A stretch of 64,000 bases of DNA from an uncultured cyanobacterium (lineage in GTDB: Bacteria; Cyanobacteriota; Cyanobacteriia; PCC-6307; Cyanobiaceae): contig CAIZQU010000086.1 of NCBI GenBank assembly GCA_903935205.1, positions 1 to 64,000 of the forward strand, given 5' to 3'. The translations under genes were made by a program, and so were the position numbers. Positions 8,383 to 16,596 of this stretch are shown here, piece after piece. Under the pieces are notes generated by a model that worked only from the letters and a program-made list of their open reading frames with translations, ran no database searches and was not told where the DNA came from. Every line of letters starts with the position of its first letter. Position 1 is the stretch's first letter.

Positions 8383-9252
8383 ATGTCAATGCCCTTGATC
8401 TCTATCATCACCCCTGCCTATCAGGCAGAGCAGACAATCAAACGGGCTGTTGTCAGTGCGTTGCAGCAAAGCTATGCAGATTGGGAGCTGATTATCGTCA
8501 GTGACGACCAGCAGGACTATGGCCACATACTGAAAGAACAAGGCATTGCTGACGAGCGCCTGCGCTTTTTCTCGACTGGTCAAATTGGGTCTGGTTCCAG
8601 TATGGCCAGAAATCACGCTCTAAGGGTTGCTCAAGGTCAATACATTGCCTGCTTGGATGCCGACGACGAGCTGAAGCCAGCGAAGTTGGCGACATTGTTG
8701 CCATTGGCCCAAAAATATGGCGCCGCCATCAGTGACATCGAATTCAGGGATCACGAAACAAACGTTCTGCTGGAGCAATACAATCAGCTGCCTTGCCGGG
8801 ACTTCGCCACGGTCAAGCAGATTATCCCCGCTTGCATTCAGTCCTACTCAGTCTATCTTTATGACCGGTTCAGGATTCCTGACCTCTACTATGATCCCGA
8901 TCTCCTGAGGGCGCAGGATTTTATCTATTTGATGTCGTTTTTTAATGCGATTGATTGTGTTGGCGTTTCAGCGGAGAAGCTCCACGTCTACTATCGACGT
9001 CAGGGATCCTCTTTCCATTCGCCAGACACCCATCAAAAGTCTCATGAGTACAAGCTCATGATTCTCGAAAAGCTGGAACGCGGTCAGCACTCAATCCATA
9101 ATCCCGCGGCTCAGGATGTGGCTAGGCGCTACATGGAATTCAGCCTGGAGGTGGACAGGCTCTACGACGAGGAAATCCTGCATGATCCGCAGGCCCAGTG
9201 GCTCGCAATCTTCAAGTCGCAGTTGCCGAATCGCTTCCTCTCAACCCTCTAG
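8383..9252 (+). CDS. Family 2 glycosyltransferase
   Basis: A 289-residue glycosyltransferase of the same superfamily as its upstream neighbour. It shows 'ISIITPAYQAEQTIKRAV', 'WELIIVSDDQQD' and the metal-binding 'IACLDADDEL'. The second half (YDRFRIPDLYYDPDLLRAQD and beyond) is less conserved and probably recognises the acceptor. Together with the preceding gene it makes a small, low-GC glycan-modification cassette between the defence relics and core genes. Donor and acceptor are unknown. Confidence 0.85.
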   Translation: MSMPLISIITPAYQAEQTIKRAVVSALQQSYADWELIIVSDDQQDYGHILKEQGIADERLRFFSTGQIGSGSSMARNHALRVAQGQYIACLDADDELKPAKLATLLPLAQKYGAAISDIEFRDHETNVLLEQYNQLPCRDFATVKQIIPACIQSYSVYLYDRFRIPDLYYDPDLLRAQDFIYLMSFFNAIDCVGVSAEKLHVYYRRQGSSFHSPDTHQKSHEYKLMILEKLERGQHSIHNPAAQDVARRYMEFSLEVDRLYDEEILHDPQAQWLAIFKSQLPNRFLSTL

Positions 9253-9666
9253 TCTGCACGCAGGCGCCATCCATTTCATCCCATCTCTGACTCGCACTTT
9301 CTCATCCGAATAGGTGCGGTAGCCCCCGCTGTTTCCATGTCCATCGTTCACTCTCTGGCAACGCCCCGGCCGCTCCCCGGCCGCTCCCCGGCTCCCTTGC
9401 CCTTGATGCGATGGCTCCAGCCACAGCTATTCCTTGCCATCCAGGTCCATTCCACTGCCTCCAAGGCGTTGCTGTGTTGCACGGTCACGATCAGCCTGGG
9501 CCCCAGCCCAGCGGCTCTGTCGGCTTTACCTGATTCAGCCTCTGTGAAGCCCCATTCGAGCGGCTTCAATCGACCCGCGTCCCCCAGGCTTGCTTCTTCG
9601 CTCTGAAGTCTCTTCTTAACCCTGCTCGCTATCATTCATCCAAACCCAGGCCGCTACCCCAGCTCC
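9253..9666. other. Intergenic stretch, no supported gene
   Basis: About 410 bases. Overlapping open frames exist on both strands (plus 9337-9606, minus 9348-9635) but neither shows a domain, signal peptide or convincing ribosome binding site. GC content rises here from the low value of the glycosyltransferases to the genome norm. Confidence 0.4.
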
Positions 9667-9963
9667 ATGCTCCGCTCCCTGCTCCCAGCCGTTCTGGCCC
9701 TTCCCCTCGCCGCCACAGCCGCCCTGGCGGCCCTTCCCCCCTGGCATCAGAACGCCAAGGATCTCGATGTGATGGTGGCCTTCATCAAGGCCCACCAACG
9801 TGTCGCCGGCAGCCTGCGCTCGATCGATCTGCAGACCTACAGCGTCCGCTTTGACAAGAACTGCGTGGCCCACTTCATGCGTCAGGAGGTCAAGCGTCCC
9901 CCGGGTTGGGTGGGGCCCCAGGCACCCCTGGTCTTCCACCACGCCAATTGCGCCCTCGACTGA
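9667..9963 (+). CDS. Small secreted protein of unknown function
   Basis: A 98-residue protein with a clear Sec signal peptide (MLRSLLPAVLALPLAATAALA), so the mature part of about 77 residues should be periplasmic. The mature sequence has two Cys (in 'KNCVAHF' and at 'HHANCALD') that could form a disulfide. No known domain is recognised. It stands upstream of a run of small plus-strand genes; spacing to the next gene is 89 bases. Confidence 0.65.
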   Translation: MLRSLLPAVLALPLAATAALAALPPWHQNAKDLDVMVAFIKAHQRVAGSLRSIDLQTYSVRFDKNCVAHFMRQEVKRPPGWVGPQAPLVFHHANCALD

Positions 9964-10052
9964 CCCCAAGCAGCACCCGGCGCCTGGCGTCCCTTCGCTA
10001 TTCCCTGGGCCCACCGTCGTCCAGAGTCCCTGGGCCCCCTGCGCTTCCGGCC

Positions 10053-10442
10053 ATGGCTGACGCTCCCTATCTGCTCGCCCTCGCCCTGCTCGAGCAGAAC
10101 GGCGTCCGGGCCCTGCCCCTGCAGGGCCAGTCGCTGCCTGAATCTCCCGCTGCCGATGCCGGCCCTGGTGCGCTGGGCGAGCGCCAGGCCCTGGAATTGC
10201 TGGTGCGCGTCTGGCAGCGCAGCGACCAGTCCCCTCTGCGCCGCGCCGCCGGTGTTGAGAGTCTGCTGCTGGTGACGGTGCCGATCGAGGCGCTGATGGA
10301 GCGGGTGCCCAGCCTCAAGGCCCGCTGGATTGCCGATGGCAACACCGCTGCTCTGATTCAGGGCCTGGCCGACCTGGGCGGCCGCCTCTGGACCCTCAGC
10401 CTGGAGCCCCGTCAGCCTTTGCAGTTCACCGCCCTCCACTGA
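10053..10442 (+). CDS. Conserved-looking hypothetical protein
   Basis: A 129-residue soluble protein starting MADAPYLLALALLEQNGV. The reading frame is open upstream to 9906 but the ATG at 10053 gives the most natural N-terminus. It has no Cys, signal peptide or membrane segment, and is rich in Leu, Ala and Arg. No domain is recognised. Codon use matches the core genome, which supports it being real. Confidence 0.6.
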   Translation: MADAPYLLALALLEQNGVRALPLQGQSLPESPAADAGPGALGERQALELLVRVWQRSDQSPLRRAAGVESLLLVTVPIEALMERVPSLKARWIADGNTAALIQGLADLGGRLWTLSLEPRQPLQFTALH

Positions 10443-10525
10443 CCCGGCCGCTCCCTCAGCATCTCCCCAGCCTGGGTTCGCTGGTGGTCCGCCGGCCGTC
10501 GCCCGCTCGCCCCCCGGTTCACACC

Positions 10526-11215
10526 ATGCTCGCCCCCGAACCCCTGCGCCAGCGCCTCGCCGCTCTCCCCGGCCTGGGAGCTGGCCGGCGGCGGTTGGTG
10601 TTGCTGCTCAGCCAGCTCGGTGATTTCGACAGCCTGGAGTACATCCAGGCTCTCGTTCCCGCCCTGCCCCGACTGGAGGCCGCCGCCATCGTGCCCGTGG
10701 CCTTCGCCATCGGTGGCCCCGCTGGCGCCGAGCGCCTCTGCGCCTACACCGGTCTGCCCCCAGCCCTGTTGCAGGCGGAGGATGAACCGCGCCTGCATCG
10801 TGCCCTCGGCCTCTACCCCGGCCTGCAGACCCCCCTCGGTCCCTGGCCCGGCCTGTTGCTGATGTGTGCCGGCATCGGCTCCCCGGGCACCCTGGCAGAG
10901 GTGCTGCGCGGCTACACCGGCGATCGCTCCGCCCCCCAGCGGTTGGCCGGCCCCCCATTCGATCGGCTCGGCGAGGGTTACCAGCGGCCCTTCGAGCTGG
11001 CGACCGTGCGTCTGCGCAACATGCAGGAGGTGCTGGGCCACTGGCGAACCTATGTGCCCAGTGATCGCTGGCTCACCCAACGCGGCGGCACCTTTCTGCT
11101 CGATGCCGATGACACCCTTCTCTACAGCCACCGCGATCGCGGCATCCTCGGCTTCTCGGAAACCATGGCCGCACCCCTCCGTTTCCTGGATCCCTGGCTG
11201 CAGGCGGCGGGCTGA
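10526..11215 (+). CDS. AhpC/TSA-like thioredoxin-fold family protein
   Basis: A 229-residue protein that resembles the picocyanobacterial 'AhpC/TSA family' group. The central part (RRLVLLLSQLGDFDSLEY, 'LPRLEAAAIVPVAFAIG', 'LHRALGLYPGL') follows the peroxiredoxin-like fold pattern. The usual peroxidatic Cys motif is not evident, so peroxidase activity is doubtful. The start at 10526 is preferred over an upstream GTG-type opening at 10484. Its stop lies in a palindrome shared with the convergent gene at 11219. Confidence 0.7.
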   Translation: MLAPEPLRQRLAALPGLGAGRRRLVLLLSQLGDFDSLEYIQALVPALPRLEAAAIVPVAFAIGGPAGAERLCAYTGLPPALLQAEDEPRLHRALGLYPGLQTPLGPWPGLLLMCAGIGSPGTLAEVLRGYTGDRSAPQRLAGPPFDRLGEGYQRPFELATVRLRNMQEVLGHWRTYVPSDRWLTQRGGTFLLDADDTLLYSHRDRGILGFSETMAAPLRFLDPWLQAAG

Positions 11216-11224
11216 GGATCAGCC
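11210..11224. terminator. Short palindrome holding both convergent stop codons
   Basis: The sequence ggctgaggatcagcc forms a 6-bp stem with a 3-base loop. The left arm contains the TGA of the AhpC-like gene and the right arm contains the stop of the minus-strand gene at 11219. It has no T-run, so it may act as a weak bidirectional terminator or RNA 3'-end stabiliser; this is inference. Confidence 0.35.
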
Positions 11225-11524
11225 GGTCTGCTCCTGCTGGCGCCGCCGGGCGAGCACCGCCAGGTAAAGCGCCTCGGGCACTTCGCGGATGTCGTATTCG
11301 GAGGGCAGCATTCCGTGCACCTGTTCATGCACCGCCATCCAGCAGTTGCGCTCGGGATCGGCGCTGCTGCCATCGAAGTCCCGGGAGCGCTCCGCCAGGG
11401 CGGCCACCAGGGCTGGAGCGGCGGCGGAGCTGCCTTCGTCGTTCCCGGTGGTGGGATCGGAGGCCGGCGCCCCCTCGGGCTGGACGCCAGGATCGGGATT
11501 GGAGGCGGGCTGGGCCATGGCCAT
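11219..11524 (-). CDS. Small hypothetical protein
   Basis: A 101-residue protein. The first half is a low-complexity Pro/Gly/Ser/Ala-rich region; the second half (residues about 55-95: 'NCWMAVHEQVHGMLPSEYD', 'VPEALYLAVLARRRQQ') is ordered and has the codon use and composition of a real gene. No function is known to me. It is convergent with the AhpC-like gene, three bases apart. Confidence 0.6.
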   Translation of the reverse strand: MAMAQPASNPDPGVQPEGAPASDPTTGNDEGSSAAAPALVAALAERSRDFDGSSADPERNCWMAVHEQVHGMLPSEYDIREVPEALYLAVLARRRQQEQTG

Positions 11525-11586
11525 GGTGGTGAACGGGCTGGTGATCCTGGCGCAGGCGGCAGACTGGAGCCGTCCGCCCCCGCCCG

Positions 11587-12279
11587 ATGACCGCCCCCTT
11601 TTGCCCCAGGCCGCCGCGGGCTGTGCGGCGCCCGGCCCTGGGTGGCCTGGTCCAGGGGGGGCTGGCCGTCTGGGGCCCCGCCTTGTGGGCCCCCACTCTG
11701 TGGGTCCCCGCTCTGTGGGTTCCGGCCTTGTGGGTTCCGGCTCTGGGGGGCCAGGCCCTGCCTGGTCCGGCTCTGGCGATCCCGACCCGGGTGGCCCAGG
11801 CCCCGCCGACAGCTCCAGCCAGCCAGTCCCCTGCGGCGCCGCTGCGCCCAGCCCCGGCGCCGTCCATCACCGCCTCCCCGGCGCCGCGCCAGACATCCGG
11901 CCAGCCCTCCAGCCCCAGCCGTGATGCCTCCTGGGCCTTCGATCCCGCCGGTCCCTTCCTTCCCGGTGGCCCGGACCCGTCGGCACCGAAGGGCCTGGGG
12001 CTGCCCCTGTCCCCCGGCGATCCGCTGCCCGCCTGGCCTGCCCCAACGCCCAAGGCCATCGCCGCGCCCCGGCCCCAGATCCCGCCCTGTCCGTTGATCG
12101 TGCCGGCCAAGGACTTCGCCCTCCAGCCGCTCCACATCCCGCCGTCCCAGGTCCGGTTCAAGAACAGCCTGGGCTGCCTCTCAGCGGCCGATGCGATCTA
12201 CGGTCCCGATGGTTGTCCGCGGCGCCTCTGCGGCACTGATCGGGGGGTGCGGCTGACCCTGCCAACGGGGGGGCCGTAG
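11587..12279 (+). CDS. Pro/Ala-rich, probably exported protein with LWVPA repeats
   Basis: A 230-residue protein. Residues 1-70 are hydrophobic and contain five-residue repeats (LWAPT, then LWVPA three times), ending near 'PTRVAQA', which could be a signal-peptidase site. Residues 70-160 are Pro-rich and low-complexity. The C-terminal 50 residues ('[18 protein letters not shown]') contain three Cys and look like the conserved functional part. The start at 11587 is the first ATG; a shorter protein starting further in is possible. No domain is recognised. Confidence 0.55.
   Translation: MTAPFCPRPPRAVRRPALGGLVQGGLAVWGPALWAPTLWVPALWVPALWVPALGGQALPGPALAIPTRVAQAPPTAPASQSPAAPLRPAPAPSITASPAPRQTSGQPSSPSRDASWAFDPAGPFLPGGPDPSAPKGLGLPLSPGDPLPAWPAPTPKAIAAPRPQIPPCPLIVPAKDFALQPLHIPPSQVRFKNSLGCLSAADAIYGPDGCPRRLCGTDRGVRLTLPTGGP
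11668..11742 (+). repeat. 15-bp tandem repeat encoding (L/V)W(V/A/G)P(A/T)
   Basis: Five adjacent 15-base units encode [20 protein letters not shown] and LWVPA. The last three units are nearly identical at DNA level (ctgtgggttccggcc type). The unit length keeps the frame whatever the copy number. Confidence 0.8.
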
Positions 12280-12440
12280 TCGCCGCGTTCCGAGCCATCC
12301 CCTGGGCGGTTCTCCCCACGAAACGGGTCGGTGTGCCCATCCTGGTAGGGGGGGCCGCACCCGGCGGTTCGGTGCCCCGGAGGGGAGAGGCGCTTCAAAC
12401 CCCATAGGGTGCACCCACTCCCCCCTGAGCCCCAGACACC

Positions 12441-12446
12441 AGGAGG
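12441..12446 (+). promoter_or_regulatory. Ribosome binding site of clpB
   Basis: A canonical aggagg lies eight bases before the ATG at 12455 and fixes the clpB start. No CIRCE operator was seen in the 175 bases upstream. Confidence 0.8.
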
Positions 12447-12454
12447 TTCCCACC

Positions 12455-15082
12455 ATGCATCCCACCGCCGAACTGTTCACCGAAAAGGCCTGGGGCGCCA
12501 TCGTGGCGGCCCAGCAGTTAGCGCAGCAGAAGCGCCAGCAGCAGATGGAGAGCGAGCATCTGTTCGCCAGCCTCCTCGCCCAGCCCGGTCTGGCGACCCG
12601 CATCCTCGAGAAGGCGGGCGTCCCGGTGGGCACCCTGGTGCAGCGGATCGAGGCAACCATCACCGCCCAGCCCAGCCTCAGTGCCCCGCCGGAGAACGTC
12701 TATCTCGGCAAGGGCCTCAACACCGTGCTCGACCAGGCCAATTCCCTCAAGGAGGCCTACGGCGACAGCTACATCGCCATCGAGCATCTCCTGCTCGCCC
12801 TGGCGATCGACGACCGCTGCGGCAAGCAGCTGCTCAGCCAGGCCGGCACCGACGCCAGCAAACTCAAAGAGGTGGTGCAGGCGGTGCGCGGCACCCAGAA
12901 GGTCACCGACCAGAACCCTGAGGGCACCTACGAATCCCTGGAGAAATACGGCCGCGACCTCACCGAGGCCGCCAAGGCCGGCAAGCTCGATCCGGTGATC
13001 GGCCGCGATGAGGAGATCCGCCGCACCATCCAGATCCTCAGCCGCCGCACCAAGAACAACCCGGTATTGATCGGCGAACCCGGCGTCGGCAAGACGGCGA
13101 TCGTCGAGGGCCTGGCCCAGCGGATCGTCAATGGCGATGTGCCCCAGGCTCTACAGAATCGCCAGTTGATCGCCCTCGACATGGGCGCCCTGATCGCCGG
13201 CGCCAAGTATCGCGGTGAGTTCGAGGAGCGTCTCAAGGCCGTGCTCAAGGAGGTCACCGCCTCCGAGGGGCAGATCGTGTTGTTCATCGATGAGATCCAT
13301 ACCGTGGTCGGGGCTGGCGCCAGCGGTGGCGCCATGGATGCCAGCAACCTGCTCAAGCCGATGCTGGCCCGCGGCGAACTGCGCTGCATCGGTGCCACCA
13401 CCCTCGATGAACACCGCCAGCACATCGAAAAGGACCCGGCCCTGGAGCGTCGCTTCCAGCAGGTGTTTGTCGATCAGCCCACGGTGGAGGACACGATCTC
13501 GATCCTGCGCGGCCTGAAGGAGCGCTATGAGGTGCACCATGGCGTCCGCATCGCCGACAACGCCCTGGTGGCCGCCGCCGTGCTCTCCAGCCGCTACATC
13601 GCCGATCGCTTCCTCCCCGACAAAGCGATCGATCTGATGGACGAATCGGCCGCCCGCCTGAAGATGGAGATCACCTCCAAACCGGAGGAGATCGACGAGC
13701 TTGATCGCCGCATCCTTCAGCTGGAGATGGAGAAGCTTTCGCTGGGACGCGAATCCGATACCGCCAGTCGCGATCGTTTGGAGCGTCTGGAGAAGGAGCT
13801 GGCCGAGCTGGCCGAGCAGCAGAGCTCCCTCAATGCCCAGTGGCAGGCGGAGAAGGGCTCGATCGATGAGCTCAGCGCCCTCAAGGAGGAGATCGAGCAG
13901 GTGCAGCTGCAGATCGAGCAGGCCAAGCGCAGCTACGACCTCAACAAGGCCGCCGAACTTGAATACGGCACCCTCGGCGACCTCAACCGCCGCCTTGCCG
14001 CCAAGGAGGCCGAACTCAGCAGCGGCCACTCCGGCAAAACGCTCCTGCGCGAGGAGGTCACCGAGGATGACATCGCCGAGGTGATCGCCAAGTGGACCGG
14101 CATTCCTGTGAGCAAGCTGGTGCAGAGCGAGATGCAGAAACTGCTGCTGTTGGAGCAGCAGCTGCACAGCCGTGTGATCGGCCAGCAGCAGGCTGTTTTG
14201 GCGGTGGCTGACGCCATCCAGCGTTCGCGGGCGGGGCTTTCCGATCCCAACCGCCCGATCGCCAGCTTTCTGTTTCTCGGCCCCACCGGCGTGGGCAAGA
14301 CCGAGCTCTCCAAGGCCCTTGCCGCCCAGCTGTTCGACAGCGAGGAGGCGATGGTGCGGATCGACATGAGCGAGTACATGGAGAAGCACGCCGTCAGCCG
14401 CCTGATCGGGGCCCCTCCCGGTTATGTGGGCTATGAGGAGGGCGGCCAGCTCACCGAAGCGGTGCGGCGTCGCCCCTATGCGGTGATCCTGTTCGATGAG
14501 GTCGAGAAGGCCCACCCCGATGTGTTCAATGTGATGCTGCAGATCCTCGATGACGGTCGCGTCACCGACGGCCAGGGCCGAACCGTGGATTTCACTAACA
14601 CGATCCTGATTCTCACCAGCAACATTGGCAGCGCCTCGATCCTCGATCTGGCCGGCGATCCAGCTCGCCATGCCGAGATGGAGCGACGGGTGAATGAGGC
14701 ACTGCGGGCTCACTTCCGACCTGAGTTCCTCAACCGCCTGGATGAATCGATCATCTTCCACAGCCTCAAGGCCGAGGAATTGCGCCAGATCGTGGAGCTG
14801 CAGGTGAAGCGGTTGGCGAAGCGCCTGGAGGAGAAGAAGCTGGGATTGCAGGTCGATGACGAGGCGCTCGACTGGCTGGCCGCTGTCGGCTATGACCCGG
14901 TCTATGGTGCCCGCCCACTGAAGCGCGCCATTCAGCGCGAACTGGAAACGCCGATTGCCAAGGCGATTCTCGCCGGCAGCTTTGCGGCCGGCTCAACCAT
15001 CGTTGTGACTGTGGAGGCGGAGCGCTTAAGTTTCCGCCCGGAAGCGGCGGCGGCTGTTCCCGCCCTGCCGGCCCTGGTCTGA
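12455..15082 (+). CDS. clpB: ATP-dependent disaggregase ClpB
   Basis: An 875-residue Hsp100 chaperone that, with DnaK, pulls proteins out of aggregates. Order: N-terminal Clp_N repeats (residues 1-145), first AAA+ domain with Walker A GEPGVGKT (207-214) and '[13 protein letters not shown]', coiled-coil middle domain (about 405-530, Glu/Gln/Lys-rich), second AAA+ domain with [14 protein letters not shown], '[14 protein letters not shown]' and sensor 2 '[15 protein letters not shown]'. The middle domain identifies ClpB rather than ClpA or ClpC. Length and motifs are normal. A strong ribosome binding site precedes the ATG. It may be transcribed alone; a stem-loop lies 28 bases after the stop. 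Confidence 0.98.
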   Translation: MHPTAELFTEKAWGAIVAAQQLAQQKRQQQMESEHLFASLLAQPGLATRILEKAGVPVGTLVQRIEATITAQPSLSAPPENVYLGKGLNTVLDQANSLKEAYGDSYIAIEHLLLALAIDDRCGKQLLSQAGTDASKLKEVVQAVRGTQKVTDQNPEGTYESLEKYGRDLTEAAKAGKLDPVIGRDEEIRRTIQILSRRTKNNPVLIGEPGVGKTAIVEGLAQRIVNGDVPQALQNRQLIALDMGALIAGAKYRGEFEERLKAVLKEVTASEGQIVLFIDEIHTVVGAGASGGAMDASNLLKPMLARGELRCIGATTLDEHRQHIEKDPALERRFQQVFVDQPTVEDTISILRGLKERYEVHHGVRIADNALVAAAVLSSRYIADRFLPDKAIDLMDESAARLKMEITSKPEEIDELDRRILQLEMEKLSLGRESDTASRDRLERLEKELAELAEQQSSLNAQWQAEKGSIDELSALKEEIEQVQLQIEQAKRSYDLNKAAELEYGTLGDLNRRLAAKEAELSSGHSGKTLLREEVTEDDIAEVIAKWTGIPVSKLVQSEMQKLLLLEQQLHSRVIGQQQAVLAVADAIQRSRAGLSDPNRPIASFLFLGPTGVGKTELSKALAAQLFDSEEAMVRIDMSEYMEKHAVSRLIGAPPGYVGYEEGGQLTEAVRRRPYAVILFDEVEKAHPDVFNVMLQILDDGRVTDGQGRTVDFTNTILILTSNIGSASILDLAGDPARHAEMERRVNEALRAHFRPEFLNRLDESIIFHSLKAEELRQIVELQVKRLAKRLEEKKLGLQVDDEALDWLAAVGYDPVYGARPLKRAIQRELETPIAKAILAGSFAAGSTIVVTVEAERLSFRPEAAAAVPALPALV

Positions 15083-15110
15083 TCCGAGCGAGGAGCGGTT
15101 GAGGATGATT

Positions 15111-15138
15111 CGCCCCCGCCGCGCCAGCGGCAGGGGCG
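15111..15138. terminator. GC-rich stem-loop between convergent clpB and the secreted operon
   Basis: A 12-bp stem (cgcccccgccgc with gcggcaggggcg, one mismatch) around a 4-base loop. It lies 28 bases beyond the clpB stop and 4 bases beyond the stop of the minus-strand gene at 15143, so it can end transcription from both sides. There is no T-run on either strand. Confidence 0.55.
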
Positions 15139-15142
15139 ATGT

Positions 15143-15655
15143 TCAATTGAGGCCGAGGGAATGACGCATGCTGCCAACGGTTTTCTTCATGTCTTCATCG
15201 CTGATGTGACCCGCTTCAAGCAACTGCTGGGCCAGGGCTAATTTGGCCCGGTTCAGTTGCATCTGCAGCAAACCCGAGCAGGTGTTCTTAAAGCCGGTGC
15301 CGCCAAGCGGCACCAGCAGGGCCACCCCACCTCCGACCCCTTTGCTGCGGTCGAGGCTTTCCGGGAAGCTCAGGCCGCTGCCGGCGCTGTCCTCCCCCTG
15401 GCGCCAGCGGCCATAGACCACCAGCGAAGGGGGTGAACGGTCCGTCACCGAACATGTGCTGCCATCATCGAAATCGACCTGAAGCCGGGGTTGGGGGGCG
15501 TAGGCGGCATCGTTGTTGACGGAGATCCCGTCCGCAGCCATCAGGGGTTGACCCAGAAGCGCGAGCAGGATTCCGTAGCCAACAATGCTGAGCCACTGGT
15601 GGAACCCCCTGCCTGGCCTTCCTTGCGCTCGACCGGTGGTATGTAGAGAGCACAT
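15143..15655 (-). CDS. Secreted protein of unknown function, third gene of pilin/chaperone-like operon
   Basis: A 170-residue frame. The N-terminus ends in a good signal peptide: basic residues, then LSIVGYGILLALLGQPLMA, with cleavage before ADG. The mature part of about 128 residues has two Cys ('GSTCSV' and 'KNTCSG'), a Gly-rich middle and a charged helical tail that includes 'HISDEDMKK'. It overlaps the upstream chaperone-like gene by 115 bases in another frame, unusually long; a shorter overlap would need a start codon that I do not find. A frameshift fusing the two genes is less likely, because the signal peptide sits inside this frame. No domain recognised. Confidence 0.6.
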   Translation of the reverse strand: MCSLHTTGRAQGRPGRGFHQWLSIVGYGILLALLGQPLMAADGISVNNDAAYAPQPRLQVDFDDGSTCSVTDRSPPSLVVYGRWRQGEDSAGSGLSFPESLDRSKGVGGGVALLVPLGGTGFKNTCSGLLQMQLNRAKLALAQQLLEAGHISDEDMKKTVGSMRHSLGLN

Positions 15656-15972
15656 ACAAAGTAAGGGGTTTTCTGGGTGACCGTGGTTTTCAGGGTCAGG
15701 ACCAGCTTCTTCATCTTGTTGGGAGGAAGTTTGAAGCTGGCGGGCATCAGCGTGACACCTTCACTCAGAACCGGGCCTGCCTTGGTCGGCTCATCGCTGG
15801 GGCCCTTGACGCGCACCGTGATCATGATCGGTTCGGTTCGCGAGTGGGAGACCTGGAGCTTGACCCGTGCGATCTGATTGCGCACGCTATAGTCTTTCTT
15901 GTCCAGATAAACGGTCTGAGCAGAAACCTGCCCAGACCATAAAACTGCCAGCAGCAGTAAACAGCGCTTCAT
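15541..15972 (-). CDS. Periplasmic chaperone-like protein (PapD-type fold suggested)
   Basis: A 143-residue protein with a signal peptide (MKRCLLLLAVLWSGQVSAQ). The mature part alternates hydrophobic beta-strand segments: 'ARVKLQVSHSRTEPIMITVRV', minus its first residue, 'ASFKLPPNKMKKLVLTL' and 'TPYFVCALYIPP'. This order, with an Arg-containing strand, a Pro-Pro-Asn-like loop before a long strand, and a 'Y.VCAL' strand, resembles domain 1 of pilus-assembly chaperones. It begins three bases after the pilin-like gene, so the two are co-transcribed. There is no usher in the window, and no second chaperone domain. The assignment is structural intuition rather than a clear motif match. Confidence 0.55.
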   Translation of the reverse strand: MKRCLLLLAVLWSGQVSAQTVYLDKKDYSVRNQIARVKLQVSHSRTEPIMITVRVKGPSDEPTKAGPVLSEGVTLMPASFKLPPNKMKKLVLTLKTTVTQKTPYFVCALYIPPVERKEGQAGGSTSGSALLATESCSRFWVNP

Positions 15973-15975
15973 CGA

Positions 15976-16434
15976 TCAGAGCGCGGTGCAGGTGGCGGTA
16001 GTGGCCAGTGTGTAGCTGCCTGCCGAGAGCAGTTGGCTGGCGTTGTTCTGGGTGATCTCAGTGGTGATGTTGCCCGAGAACCTGTTGACACCGGTCTTTT
16101 CAGCGCCCGTGACCGAGGCGGTGGTGGAGTTGCTGCTGACGAGATTGGCCAGGCTGACCGAGGGGATGTAGGCCGCAGCTTCGGCGGGGGCGCTGGGAGC
16201 CAGGGCGCTGAGGGTGACTGTGGCTCGGCCATTTGAGACGAACTCGTAGCTGCCGGTGCCGGTGAGCTTGTCTTTCTGGGCTGTCACGTCCATCGAAATC
16301 GAGCCAGCTGAGGTGATATCGCAGAAGCTGGGGTTGGTGCCGCTGGAATCAATGCTTGCAGATGTGCCCGCAAATCCAGCCAGTGGAGTGCAGGCAACGG
16401 CGATCATTGCGGCGACAGCGTGAATGGTTTTCAT
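15976..16434 (-). CDS. Secreted pilin-like or spore-coat-U-like beta protein
   Basis: A 152-residue protein with a signal peptide (MKTIHAVAAMIAVACTPLAGFAG). The mature part is rich in Ser, Thr, Ala and Asn with short beta-strand-like repeats, and has two Cys, one near the start ('NPSFCDI') and one near the end ('TATCTAL'). An N-terminal/C-terminal Cys arrangement and Thr/Ser richness are seen in chaperone-assembled surface subunits. It is first in a tight minus-strand operon with the chaperone-like gene. GC content is lower than in flanking clpB. Identity as a surface subunit is inferred. Confidence 0.55.
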   Translation of the reverse strand: MKTIHAVAAMIAVACTPLAGFAGTSASIDSSGTNPSFCDITSAGSISMDVTAQKDKLTGTGSYEFVSNGRATVTLSALAPSAPAEAAAYIPSVSLANLVSSNSTTASVTGAEKTGVNRFSGNITTEITQNNASQLLSAGSYTLATTATCTAL

Positions 16435-16596
16435 TGCAAGTAGGTGCTGTGAAGTGTTGCCCCCTTGAGGGCTCCCACGTCATAGGCCGGTTCAATCGGC
16501 AGGGTCAAGTTGTGATTGATGCTGCCCTATCTTTTTGGACCAGTAACATCGTTAATGCATTTCTCGCATACTCTCGGCAGGTCCCTGGTGAATCCA

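Noticed and set aside
9337-9635. Overlapping 89- and 95-codon frames on opposite strands
   Set aside because: Neither has a motif, plausible start context or composition clearly better than the other; left as intergenic.
12280-12454. CIRCE-type or other heat-shock operator before clpB
   Set aside because: No TTAGCACTC/GAGTGCTAA pair or comparable inverted repeat is present.
13151-14761. 536-codon open frame on the minus strand within clpB
   Set aside because: Antisense shadow of clpB with no domain; its openness follows from clpB codon use.
15077-15142. Factor-independent terminator of clpB
   Set aside because: A strong stem-loop exists at 15111-15138, but no T-run follows on either strand, so it is reported only as a stem-loop with terminator as a possibility.
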